DNA of 7,874 bases from an uncultured Campylobacter sp. (GCF_938018145.1 NZ_CALIII010000132.1:1-7874), one strand, 5' to 3'. Shown: positions 1 to 6,012, numbered from the stretch's first letter. Notes: generated from the sequence alone by a model not told the origin. Translations and numbers: made by a program.

Positions 1-27
1 TTTTGAGATGATTTTTGGGGTTTTGAA

Positions 28-78
28 GTTAAAATTTGACGAAGATAAGGCATGTAGCCTATCGAGTCAAATTTTAAC
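28..78. repeat. Long hairpin / inverted repeat downstream of aguB
   Basis: A perfect 13-bp inverted repeat (GTTAAAATTTGAC at 28-40, its reverse complement at 66-78) encloses a second stem. The inner stem is 44-51 against 57-63, with one bulged A and a 5-nt loop ATGTA; a small internal loop at 41-43/64-65 separates the two. Neither side is followed by a T-run, so it is not a standard intrinsic terminator. It lies past the probable aguB terminator. It may be an RNA-processing or transcript-end structure, or belong to whatever lies left of the window. The structure is seen directly; its function is unknown. Confidence 0.6.
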
Positions 79-87
79 GAAATCCGT

Positions 88-110
88 AAAAAGCGCTCGC
101 GAGACAAGCT
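88..110 (-). terminator. Probable intrinsic terminator of aguB
   Basis: Read on the minus strand, the aguB stop TAA is followed after one base by GCTTG, a TCTCG loop, CGAGC, then GC and five T (plus-strand A at 88-92). The stem is only 5 bp with one G-T wobble. It could extend through AAA/TTT pairing if GC is bulged. The T-run and the position immediately after the stop support a terminator, but the stem is weak. Confidence 0.5.
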
Positions 111-983
111 TTAGTCGATAAATCTTTTTGTTAAATTTGCATACGCATCTATCCTTCGGTCTCTCAAAAACGGCCAAATCCTGCGCACTTCTTCGCTTCT
201 GGTCATATCGATCTCGACGATGCGGCACAGCTCGCTCTGGCTATCGGCGCGGAAAAGCTCCTCGCCCTGCGCGCCGAAAACAAAGCTGTTGCCCCAAAAT
301 TTGATCCCGTCCATCACGCCGCTTTCGTCGCCCTCAAAACCCACGCGGTTTACGGCGATCACGGGCAGGCCGTTTGCGACCGCATGTCCGCGCTGCACGG
401 CGACCCACGCCTCTAGCTGACGCGATTTTTCCTCTTCATCGTCGCTCTCAAACCAGCCGATCGCGGTCGGATAGATGAGCAGCTTCGCGCCGCGCAGAGC
501 CATGAGGCGCGCAGCCTCGGGATACCACTGATCCCAGCACACCAAAAGTCCGAGCCTACCTACGCTCGTATCGATGGGCTCAAAGCCGATGTCGCCCGGA
601 GTAAAGTAAAATTTCTCGTAAAAGCCAGGGTCATCCGGGATGTGCATTTTTCGGTATTTACCAGCGACGCTGCCGTCTTTTTCAAAGACGAATGCGGTGT
701 TGTGATACAGCCCGTCCGCGCGCTTTTCAAAGAGCGAAGTGACGAGCACGACGCCGTTTTGCCGCGCTACCTCGCCCCAAAATTTGACGTCGTTTTCCCA
801 GCCCTCGGCAAGATCAAAAAACCTCGTCTCCTCGCTCTGGCAAAAATACTGCGTCTGGTGCAGCTCCTGAAGCACCACGAGCTGGGCTCCGCCGCTGCTA
901 GCTTCGCGCACGAGCTCGAGCGTCCTTTGCACGGTTGCGTCTTTGGTGCCGTGAAATTTTTGTTGGATTAGCGCTACTTTCAT
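111..983 (-). CDS. aguB: N-carbamoylputrescine amidase
   Basis: A 290-residue cytoplasmic enzyme of the nitrilase / carbon-nitrogen hydrolase superfamily. It is expected to hydrolyse N-carbamoylputrescine to putrescine, CO2 and ammonia, the last step of the agmatine route. The Glu-Lys-Cys triad is visible: Glu40 in VLQELHQTQYF, Lys112 in YRKMHIPDD and the nucleophile Cys149 in LVCWDQWYPEAAR. The last motif is typical of the AguB subgroup. Length is normal for the family and the protein appears intact. The ATG start is preceded by TAAGGA five bases upstream. It is the last gene of the minus-strand cluster that also carries agmatine deiminase, the preceding pathway step, which makes AguB more likely than a generic omega-amidase. 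It has its own extended -10 promoter (1012-1020) and a probable terminator just after the stop. The reaction is inferred from family and context. Confidence 0.93.
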   Translation of the reverse strand: MKVALIQQKFHGTKDATVQRTLELVREASSGGAQLVVLQELHQTQYFCQSEETRFFDLAEGWENDVKFWGEVARQNGVVLVTSLFEKRADGLYHNTAFVFEKDGSVAGKYRKMHIPDDPGFYEKFYFTPGDIGFEPIDTSVGRLGLLVCWDQWYPEAARLMALRGAKLLIYPTAIGWFESDDEEEKSRQLEAWVAVQRGHAVANGLPVIAVNRVGFEGDESGVMDGIKFWGNSFVFGAQGEELFRADSQSELCRIVEIDMTRSEEVRRIWPFLRDRRIDAYANLTKRFID

Positions 984-1011
984 ATTTTTCCTTACGATTT
1001 AAATTTTTAAA

Positions 1012-1020
1012 ATTATATCA
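1012..1020 (-). promoter_or_regulatory. Extended -10 promoter for aguB
   Basis: On the minus strand the sequence is TGATATAAT, a full TATAAT box with the TGn extension. It lies 29 bases upstream of the aguB ATG, which would give a leader of roughly 20 nt. No -35 is apparent, as expected for Campylobacter sigma-70 promoters. It sits in the 101-bp gap after the phosphatase gene, so aguB can probably be transcribed independently of the upstream genes. Confidence 0.7.
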
Positions 1021-1084
1021 AAGCGGGGATAAATTAGGACTTGAACGGCTAGTCGGGCAAGCAAATTTCGCCGCTTTCGCCGGC

Positions 1085-1552
1085 TCATAAAATTTGCTTT
1101 AGCCTCTCAAGCAAGCCCGCGCAAGAGTGCGAAACGTCATCGTAGCACCGCTCAAAATCGCGGGTGTAGTATGGATCGGCGATTATCTTGCCGCTTGGCG
1201 CGTCGCTAAATTCGAGCAGAAATTTTACTTTTTCGTCAAATTTAGCCTCAGCGCAGAATTTTCGCTTTAGAGTCCTTAAATTTTCATCATCCATTATCAA
1301 GATAAGGTCGCTGCTATCAAAATCTTTTTGCGTTATCAAGGTGGCTTTATGTGGCGCTACGGGCACGCCGTTTTGCTTCAAAACCCGCACGGTTTCGTAG
1401 TACGGCGGCTCGCCTATCTCGTCCTCGTGCGTGGCGCGCGAATCGATGCCAATACGCCCCGCCAGACCCGCCTTTTCGCTCAAATTTTGCATAACGGACT
1501 GCGCCATAGTCGAGCGGCAGATATTTCCGTGGCAAACGAATAAAATTTTCAT
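1085..1552 (-). CDS. Low-molecular-weight protein-tyrosine phosphatase
   Basis: A 155-residue cytoplasmic phosphatase of the LMW-PTP family. The P-loop CHGNICRST is at the extreme N terminus (Cys7 nucleophile, Arg13 phosphate-binding, C-X5-R). The general-acid loop DPYY (Asp126) follows near residue 126. HGNICRS plus DPYY separates it from the related arsenate reductases. The frame is open upstream to 1600, but the ATG at 1552 is preferred: AAAGGA lies five bases before it and family members begin a few residues before the P-loop. The upstream extension would overlap the cation transporter gene. The gap to that gene is only 14 bp, so the two are probably co-transcribed. The substrate is unknown. 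Bacterial members act on tyrosine-phosphorylated proteins or small phosphoesters, and nothing here links it directly to polyamine synthesis. Confidence 0.92.
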   Translation of the reverse strand: MKILFVCHGNICRSTMAQSVMQNLSEKAGLAGRIGIDSRATHEDEIGEPPYYETVRVLKQNGVPVAPHKATLITQKDFDSSDLILIMDDENLRTLKRKFCAEAKFDEKVKFLLEFSDAPSGKIIADPYYTRDFERCYDDVSHSCAGLLERLKQIL

Positions 1553-1557
1553 ATTTT

Positions 1558-1563
1558 TCCTTT
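1558..1563 (-). promoter_or_regulatory. Ribosome binding site fixing the phosphatase start
   Basis: AAAGGA on the minus strand, five bases before the ATG at 1552. It decides for the internal start over the in-frame upstream start at 1600. The context AAGGAAAAATATGAAA is identical to the aguB start region. Confidence 0.75.
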
Positions 1564-1566
1564 GAT

Positions 1567-2487
1567 TTAGCATTCGCACGAGCCGTTTTGATCGTCGCAC
1601 GGATCAAGGTGCGTCGTGATCTGCCATTCAAACTCGCCGTATTTAGCCCTGATAGCGGCCTCTATCTCGTCTGAAATTTTGTGCGCGTCGTAAAGCGAAA
1701 TTTCGCGGTTAAAGACTAGATGAACCGCGACGTAGCAGATGTTTGCGCTCTTTCTGGTAGCTAGGCCGTGATAGCTTGCTATCTGAGGGCGCGAGCGGAT
1801 TATCTCTTCGATTTGCGCCGTTATCTCGGGCTCTAGCGCGCGGTCTAGCAGCACGCCTACGCTTTCTTTCATCAAATTTATCGCGCTAACGGCGATGTAG
1901 CCGCTAATCACTATACCAAAAACGGCGTCTATCGCGGCAAATCCCGTAAATTCGACCAAGATAAGCGAGGCGATAACGGCTAGGTTGCTAAAAAGGTCGC
2001 TTTTATAGTGCAGAGCGTCGGCTCTAACGATCAAATTTCTCGTGCGGCGAGCGACGCGGGAGAGGTAGGCGACCAGCAGCCCCGTAACCGCGACCGATAG
2101 CGCCATCGCATAGAGCGAAAAAGCCGTATCTACGGGCGCTTGCTCCGTTTGTAGCTTACGCACGCTCTCGTAAAATATAAACGCGCCAGCACCCACGATC
2201 AAAACGCCCTCAAACATCGCCGCAAGCGCTTCTAGCTTGGCGTAGCCGAAGTTAAATTTAGCATCGGGCGCGGCTTGGGATTTACGGATGGCAAAGAAAT
2301 TTAGCGCGGAAACTAGCAGGTCAAGCATCGAATCGATCGCCGAGCTAAGCACCGCCACCGAACCGCCGATCAAACCCGCGGCAAATTTAACCACAGCTAG
2401 CGCAAATGCCGTCGTGCCCGCGACTATCACGGCTCTGCGACCTAAAATTTCATTTTGCCTTTTTATGTCGGCATTGTTTAATTGCAT
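1567..2487 (-). CDS. Cation diffusion facilitator (FieF/YiiP-like metal/H+ antiporter)
   Basis: A 306-residue inner-membrane CDF transporter that exports divalent metal (zinc, iron or manganese in the family) in exchange for protons. The transport-site motif has Asp52 and Asp56 in SAIDSMLDLL, with His160 and Asp164 in HYKSDLFSN. These match the D-D/H-D tetrahedral site of E. coli FieF with a constant offset of about seven residues. The cytoplasmic C-terminal domain keeps likely binuclear-site ligands: His240, His256, His269, His293 and Asp295 (HLDPC). Two features are unusual. The FieF loop histidines (H71, H75) align with Phe78 and Tyr82 in FNFGYAKLEAL, and the tail has cysteines at 297, 304 and 306. 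Its ATG directly follows the aguA stop with no clear SD, suggesting translational coupling. The family is certain; the metal is not. Confidence 0.92.
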   Translation of the reverse strand: MQLNNADIKRQNEILGRRAVIVAGTTAFALAVVKFAAGLIGGSVAVLSSAIDSMLDLLVSALNFFAIRKSQAAPDAKFNFGYAKLEALAAMFEGVLIVGAGAFIFYESVRKLQTEQAPVDTAFSLYAMALSVAVTGLLVAYLSRVARRTRNLIVRADALHYKSDLFSNLAVIASLILVEFTGFAAIDAVFGIVISGYIAVSAINLMKESVGVLLDRALEPEITAQIEEIIRSRPQIASYHGLATRKSANICYVAVHLVFNREISLYDAHKISDEIEAAIRAKYGEFEWQITTHLDPCDDQNGSCEC

Positions 2488-3480
2488 TTAGATTTCGCTT
2501 TCGGCTTCGCTCGCACCGCTATACTTGTTTTGACTAGAACAGTGCAGCGAGCCGTTTTGACGCACGAAAACGAGCGAATCCACGCCGATTATCTTGCGAT
2601 CAGGCAGCTCCCGCGCTAGTCGCTCAAGCACGATTTTATCGTTATCATCATTGTACGTCGGCACGATGACGGCGCCGTTTATAAAGATAAAATTCGCATA
2701 CGTGCACCCAAGCCTCTTGCCGCCGTAAAATTTAGCCTTGGGAAGCGGTAGCGGCACGAGCTTAAAGCCCGTATTTTCAAGCTCTTTTTTCATCGCATTT
2801 AGCTCGCTAAAATGCTCGTCGGCAGGATCGTCGCAGCATGCGTACGCGATGGTATCAGGAGCGATAAAACGCGCCAGAGTATCGACGTGGCTGTCGGTGT
2901 CGTCGCCCTTTATAAAGCCGTTTTTAAGCCATATCACGCGATCAAGGCCAAAAAGTTCCTTAAGCCGCGCCTCAATCTGCTCTTTGTTTAGATGAGAGTT
3001 GCGGTTGTCGTTTAGCAGGCACTTTTGCGTCGTTAGCAGCGTGCCGTGGCCGTTAAAATCGATACTGCCACCCTCAAGCACGAGATCGATACTTCGCAAA
3101 TCACTTTTAAAACGCTTAGCTAGCTCCAAATTTACGGCATTATCCTTCGAGCTTTCAAATTTGCCGCCCCAAGCGTTAAATTTAAAATCATAGCTGAGGA
3201 TTTTCGCGCCGTCCTCTACGTCTATCATGCCGTAGTCGCGTATCCACGTATCATCAGTGTCGATTTTTACGAACTCCACGTTATCAAATTTAGCAAATCG
3301 CTCCCGAAAAATCCCCTCATCGGGGCAGATCAAAACGACCTTTTGAAACGGCACGATAGCTGCAACCAGCCTCTCGTAAGCGTCTAAAATTTCGTCCAGA
3401 TACGGCTTCCAGTCGGTGTTTTCGTGCGGCAGCGATAAAAATATCAGCTCTTGTTTTTCCCACTCTGCAAACGCTCTCAA
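2488..3480 (-). CDS. aguA: Agmatine deiminase (agmatine iminohydrolase)
   Basis: A 330-residue cytoplasmic enzyme of the peptidylarginine deiminase / guanidino-group-modifying superfamily. It converts agmatine to N-carbamoylputrescine and ammonia. Visible motifs are TWIRDYG (Asp82), EGGSIDFNG (Glu136), DSHVDTLARF (His198, Asp200) and the C-terminal nucleophile Cys314 in GSLHCSSQN. This is the expected order and the protein is full length. WIRDYG replaces the WARD-type motif of many plant and Pseudomonas enzymes. The start is TTG, preceded by AAAGGA five bases upstream. It is the first gene of the minus-strand cluster, divergent from the ABC importer operon, and its TAA stop abuts the ATG of the cation transporter. 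AguB, which takes its product onward, lies 1.5 kb downstream in the same direction. A peptidylarginine deiminase role is unlikely because there is no signal peptide or extra domain. Confidence 0.94.
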   Translation of the reverse strand: MRAFAEWEKQELIFLSLPHENTDWKPYLDEILDAYERLVAAIVPFQKVVLICPDEGIFRERFAKFDNVEFVKIDTDDTWIRDYGMIDVEDGAKILSYDFKFNAWGGKFESSKDNAVNLELAKRFKSDLRSIDLVLEGGSIDFNGHGTLLTTQKCLLNDNRNSHLNKEQIEARLKELFGLDRVIWLKNGFIKGDDTDSHVDTLARFIAPDTIAYACCDDPADEHFSELNAMKKELENTGFKLVPLPLPKAKFYGGKRLGCTYANFIFINGAVIVPTYNDDNDKIVLERLARELPDRKIIGVDSLVFVRQNGSLHCSSQNKYSGASEAESEI

Positions 3481-3485
3481 ATTCG

Positions 3486-3491
3486 TCCTTT
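3486..3491 (-). promoter_or_regulatory. Ribosome binding site supporting the TTG start of aguA
   Basis: AAAGGA on the minus strand, five bases before the TTG at 3480. No in-frame ATG gives a better fit near the N terminus, which matches the family start (RAFAEWEKQE). Confidence 0.75.
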
Positions 3492-3523
3492 ATTTAAATA
3501 ATTTCTATCAAAATTTAGGGGTT

Positions 3524-3529
3524 ATGATA
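3524..3529 (-). promoter_or_regulatory. Candidate -10 box for aguA and the polyamine cluster
   Basis: TATCAT on the minus strand, a 5/6 match to TATAAT, 44 bases before the aguA start. TAGAAA nearer the gene, within TGATAGAAAT, is an alternative. AT-rich DNA lies upstream. The exact position is uncertain. Confidence 0.4.
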
Positions 3530-3595
3530 CCTTTTGCAAGCTTAAATTTTAAAATAAATCATACAAAATTAGTTTTAAATTTAGTTTGCTTTCGC

Positions 3596-3601
3596 TACAA
3601 T
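3596..3601 (+). promoter_or_regulatory. -10 box for the ABC importer operon
   Basis: TACAAT, a 5/6 match to TATAAT, 35 bases before the first permease ATG. Upstream are spaced T-rich tracts (about 3573-3593) rather than a -35, the usual Campylobacter sigma-70 layout. The only SD-like element, AAGAAG, sits rather far from the ATG at 3636. Confidence 0.6.
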
Positions 3602-3635
3602 CTCGCGAAATTATCAAAAAGAAGCTAAAAAATTT

Positions 3636-4289
3636 ATGGATTTTGAGTTTATAAAAGAATTTACGCCGATGTTTGTAAAAGCGGGCATTTTCACCGTCAA
3701 GCTCTCTCTTTACGGCATCTTGCTCTCGCTTGTTATCGGCATATTTTGCACGCTGGTTAAATTTTACAAGGTCAAGATCCTGATGCCTATCGTAAACGGC
3801 TACATCGAGGTTTCCAGAAACACTCCGCTACTTATCCAGCTTTTTTTCCTCTACTACGGACTTAGTAAATTCGGGCTAAATTTGAGCGCCTTTACCTGCG
3901 CGGTCGCGGGGCTTGCGTTTCTTGGCGGCAGCTATATGGCGGAGAGTTTTAGACTTGGTTTTGAGGCGGTGAAAAAGACGCAGATCGAGGCCGCGCTTAG
4001 CGTCGCGCTCACGCAGGGGCAAATTTTACGCTACGTTATCTTGCCTCAGGCTTTTAGCGTTTCGATCCCCTCTATCGCCGCTAACGTCATCTTTCTCATC
4101 AAAGAAACCTCGGTCATCAGCATCATCGCCCTGCCCGATTTGGTCTATGCGACCAAGGACATCATCGGGCTTTACTACATGACCGACGAGGCGCTTTTTA
4201 TGCTCGTAGTTAGCTATTTGATTATCATTTTGCCGATATCTTTGGTCTTATTTTGGCTTGAAAAAAGGATGAGAGTTGGACGGAGTTAG
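3636..4289 (+). CDS. Polar amino-acid ABC transporter permease, first subunit
   Basis: A 217-residue inner-membrane permease of the HisM/GlnP (HAAT) family. It forms half of the transmembrane pore of an amino-acid importer. Hydrophobic segments cover roughly residues 15-42, 62-76, 85-102, 145-167 and 186-207. The family signature RNTPLLIQLFFLYYGL lies at 61-76. The EAA loop that docks on the ATPase is at about 118-139 (EAALSVALTQGQILRY, then LPQAF). Length is normal. It is the promoter-proximal gene of a three-gene operon and overlaps the second permease by 14 bp, implying translational coupling. The SD is weak. The substrate cannot be read from the permease. The CjaA-like receptor downstream suggests cysteine or another small amino acid. 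Confidence 0.92.
   Translation: MDFEFIKEFTPMFVKAGIFTVKLSLYGILLSLVIGIFCTLVKFYKVKILMPIVNGYIEVSRNTPLLIQLFFLYYGLSKFGLNLSAFTCAVAGLAFLGGSYMAESFRLGFEAVKKTQIEAALSVALTQGQILRYVILPQAFSVSIPSIAANVIFLIKETSVISIIALPDLVYATKDIIGLYYMTDEALFMLVVSYLIIILPISLVLFWLEKRMRVGRS
4265..4269 (+). promoter_or_regulatory. Ribosome binding site supporting a TTG start for the second permease
   Basis: AAGGA inside the end of the first permease gene, six bases before TTG at 4276. The ATG at 4269 is out of frame, so TTG is the supported start. Confidence 0.75.
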
Positions 4290-4950
4290 TATTTTATTCG
4301 ACCCGCTAGTTTTAAAGCGGCTGATTTTCGAGGGGCTGTGGATGAGCGTGCAGATTTCAGCCATCTCGATCGCCATCTCTCTTGTTTTGGGCACGTTTTT
4401 GGGCGTGGCTATGAGCTCGAAAAACAAATTTATCTTTTTCGTGCTAAAAATTTGCCTCGAAATCGTACGCATAATGCCTCAAATCGTCTGGCTATTTTTG
4501 TTTTACTACGGCGCGAGCAAGGCTTTTGGGCTTGATATTTCCAAATTTAACGCCTCGCTCATCGTATTTAGCCTGTGGGGCGTGTTTGAGATGATGGATA
4601 TCGTGCGCGGCGCGATCGTCTCGATACCGCGGCATCAGTTTGAGAGTGCGGCGGCTCTAGCGCTTAGCAAGACTCAAATTTATCTTTACGTCGTGATCCC
4701 GCTAGCCACGCGCCGCCTAGTGCCCGCGGGCGTAAATTTGCTAAGCCGTATCATCAAAACCACCCCGATCGTCGCCCTCATCGGCGTACCCGACCTGCTA
4801 AAAGTCGGCCAACAAACGATCGAGGCGGCGAGCCTAACCGCCAACCCGACCGTGCCGTTTTGGATATACGGCTTTATATTTTTATTATATTTTCTCGTCT
4901 GCTATCCTATCTCAAAACTATCCAAGATACTTGAAAACAGATGGGCATAA
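4276..4950 (+). CDS. Polar amino-acid ABC transporter permease, second subunit
   Basis: A 224-residue inner-membrane permease of the same HisM/GlnP family, expected to pair with the upstream permease as a heterodimeric pore. Hydrophobic segments cover roughly residues 20-46, 52-79, 93-110, 148-172 and 194-211. The EAA loop is at about 123-144 (ESAAALALSKTQIYLY, then IPLA). The region matching the RNTPLLIQ signature is changed to RIMPQIVWLFLFYYG (65-79), showing the two permeases are diverged paralogues. The start is TTG with a good SD, overlapping the previous gene by 14 bp. The stop TAA overlaps the SD of the ATPase gene, so all three genes are probably translated as a coupled unit. Confidence 0.92.
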   Translation: MDGVSILFDPLVLKRLIFEGLWMSVQISAISIAISLVLGTFLGVAMSSKNKFIFFVLKICLEIVRIMPQIVWLFLFYYGASKAFGLDISKFNASLIVFSLWGVFEMMDIVRGAIVSIPRHQFESAAALALSKTQIYLYVVIPLATRRLVPAGVNLLSRIIKTTPIVALIGVPDLLKVGQQTIEAASLTANPTVPFWIYGFIFLLYFLVCYPISKLSKILENRWA

Positions 4951-4953
4951 GGA
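4949..4953 (+). promoter_or_regulatory. Ribosome binding site fixing the ATPase start
   Basis: AAGGA overlapping the TAA stop of the second permease, five bases before ATG at 4959. It favours this start over the in-frame ATG at 4941, which would add six residues and lacks an SD. Confidence 0.75.
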
Positions 4954-4958
4954 ATCAA

Positions 4959-5693
4959 ATGAGCGAAATTTTAAAACTCTCAAATTTAAGCAAATCTTAC
5001 GGCGACTTGCAGGTGCTAAAAGGCATCGACCTTAGCGTCAAAAACGGCGAAGTAGTCGTGATCCTGGGGCCGTCAGGATGCGGCAAAAGCACGACTCTGC
5101 GCTGCATAAACGGCCTTGAGCCCTTTGACGGCGGGCAGATAGAGATAGCCGGCGAAAAGATCGACAAAGACTACAAAGACTGGATCAAAATCCGCCAAAA
5201 AGTGGGCATGGTTTTTCAAAACTACGAGCTGTTTGACCATATGAACGTCATCGAAAACATCGTGCTAGGACCGGTAAAAGCGCAAAAAAGAAGCCGCGAA
5301 GAGGTCGAAAAAGAGGCCGAAGCGTGGCTAGAAAAAGTCGGCCTAAAACATAAAAAATACGCCTATCCAAAGGAGCTTAGCGGCGGGCAAAAGCAGCGTA
5401 TCGCTATCGTGCGCGCGCTTTGCATGAGGCCAGAGATCATGCTATTTGACGAGATAACGGCCTCGCTGGATCCCGAGATCGTGCGCGAGGTGCTAGACGT
5501 CGTCATAAACCTCGCAAAAGAGGGCATGACGATGCTAATCGTAACGCACGAGATGGGCTTTGCGCACTCGGTGGCAAATCGCATCGTCTTCATGGATGAG
5601 GGCAAGATTATCGAGGAGAGCGAACCGGAGGCGTTTTTCACGCATCCAAAAAGCGAACGCGCGAAGAAGTTTTTAAATTTATTTTCGTTTTAG
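4959..5693 (+). CDS. Polar amino-acid ABC transporter ATP-binding subunit (GlnQ type)
   Basis: A 244-residue cytoplasmic ATPase that powers the importer formed with the two upstream permeases. All nucleotide-binding elements are present: Walker A GPSGCGKST (37-45), Q-loop Gln87 in FQNYELF, signature LSGGQKQR (140-147), Walker B IMLFDE (160-165, catalytic Glu165), D-loop SLD (169-171) and switch His197 in VTHEMGFA. The usual DEPTSALD of GlnQ/HisP reads DEITASLD here, a conservative variant outside the catalytic residues. Length is normal for HAAT ATPases, which lack a regulatory C-terminal domain. It is the last gene of the operon, eight bases after the second permease, and is followed by a hairpin terminator. 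The closest C. jejuni counterpart in type is PebC, but orthology was not tested. Confidence 0.94.
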   Translation: MSEILKLSNLSKSYGDLQVLKGIDLSVKNGEVVVILGPSGCGKSTTLRCINGLEPFDGGQIEIAGEKIDKDYKDWIKIRQKVGMVFQNYELFDHMNVIENIVLGPVKAQKRSREEVEKEAEAWLEKVGLKHKKYAYPKELSGGQKQRIAIVRALCMRPEIMLFDEITASLDPEIVREVLDVVINLAKEGMTMLIVTHEMGFAHSVANRIVFMDEGKIIEESEPEAFFTHPKSERAKKFLNLFSF

Positions 5694-5715
5694 CGGCTTA
5701 AATTTGACGTTTTTT

Positions 5716-5753
5716 AGGCTAAATTTGAAAGCTTTTCGTCAAATTTAGCTTTT
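5716..5753 (+). terminator. Intrinsic terminator of the ABC importer operon
   Basis: A perfect 11-bp inverted repeat, GCTAAATTTGA (5718-5728) with TCAAATTTAGC (5739-5749), extends by a G-T and an A-T pair. It has a 10-nt loop and is followed by TTTT, starting about 22 bases after the ATPase stop. The stem is AT-rich, so termination may be partial. The second arm can also pair with TAAATTTGACG at 5699-5709. Confidence 0.7.
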
Positions 5754-5808
5754 AAACCTTATGTCTTTACCATTTAACCAACTTAAATTTATAGCTCTAC
5801 TTTAACTC

Positions 5809-5898
5809 AAATTTACTCAAAATAACCTGTGCAAATTTGATCCGCTAGCCATTTCTTAAATTTAAAATTAAATTTGCAAATTTATATTGAGTAAATTT
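5809..5898. repeat. Extended imperfect palindrome upstream of cjaA
   Basis: A perfect 12-bp inverted repeat pairs AAATTTACTCAA (5809-5820) with TTGAGTAAATTT (5887-5898). It continues inward after one A-A mismatch with ATAA (5822-5825) against TTAT (5882-5885). After a short internal loop a second 12-bp stem follows, 5830-5841 against 5867-5878, with one G-T wobble. The terminal loop is about 25 nt (5842-5866). The arms are coaxial, so the region could fold as one long hairpin. It ends about 110 bp before the cjaA promoter. It contains no gene; its role is unknown. Confidence 0.55.
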
Positions 5899-6006
5899 TA
5901 CACTCCATTTTAAATTTAGCGTTACGTTTTTAAACAAAATTTGATTATTCTGTGCGCCTGTCGTCCGAAAAAGTACAAATTTAGTCGTATTTTAGCCAAG
6001 CTTTTG

Positions 6007-6012
6007 TATATT
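6007..6012 (+). promoter_or_regulatory. -10 box of cjaA
   Basis: TATATT, directly preceded by TTTTG, 34 bases before the cjaA ATG. AT-rich DNA lies upstream without a -35. It is followed by an excellent SD (AAAGGAG at 6029-6035) five bases from the start, with a leader of about 20 nt. It gives the binding protein its own high-output expression, separate from the importer operon. Confidence 0.65.

Noticed and set aside
1..54. Minus-strand frame MPYLRQILTS... running off the left edge
   Set aside because: There is no SD before the ATG, and the start sits inside the hairpin loop.
2..121. Open frame entering from the left edge on the plus strand, ending at TAA 119-121 and overlapping aguB by 11 bp
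   Set aside because: Only 39 codons are visible, the composition resembles no family I recognise, and a strong hairpin and the aguB terminator occupy the same bases. It could be a gene end, but this cannot be supported from this window.
1020..1084. GC-rich hairpin (GCC-GC-GAAA-GC-GGC type) after the phosphatase stop as a terminator
   Set aside because: The stem is short and bulged and no T-run follows; read-through into aguB is as likely.
1553..1600. Upstream in-frame start for the phosphatase, adding 16 residues
   Set aside because: It would overlap the transporter gene and adds a basic segment before the P-loop. The ATG at 1552 has a proper SD and fits the family.
3546..3555. ATTTTAAAAT palindrome in the divergent promoter region as an operator (Fur-like or other)
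   Set aside because: Palindromes of A and T are expected in such DNA, and no known operator consensus is matched well.
4941..4958. Upstream ATG of the ATPase gene
   Set aside because: It has no SD and overlaps the permease end. The ATG at 4959 has AAGGA at ideal spacing.
5761..5805. 14-codon frame from ATG at 5761
   Set aside because: There is no SD, it lies in a terminator-proximal AT-rich spacer and shows no recognisable sequence.
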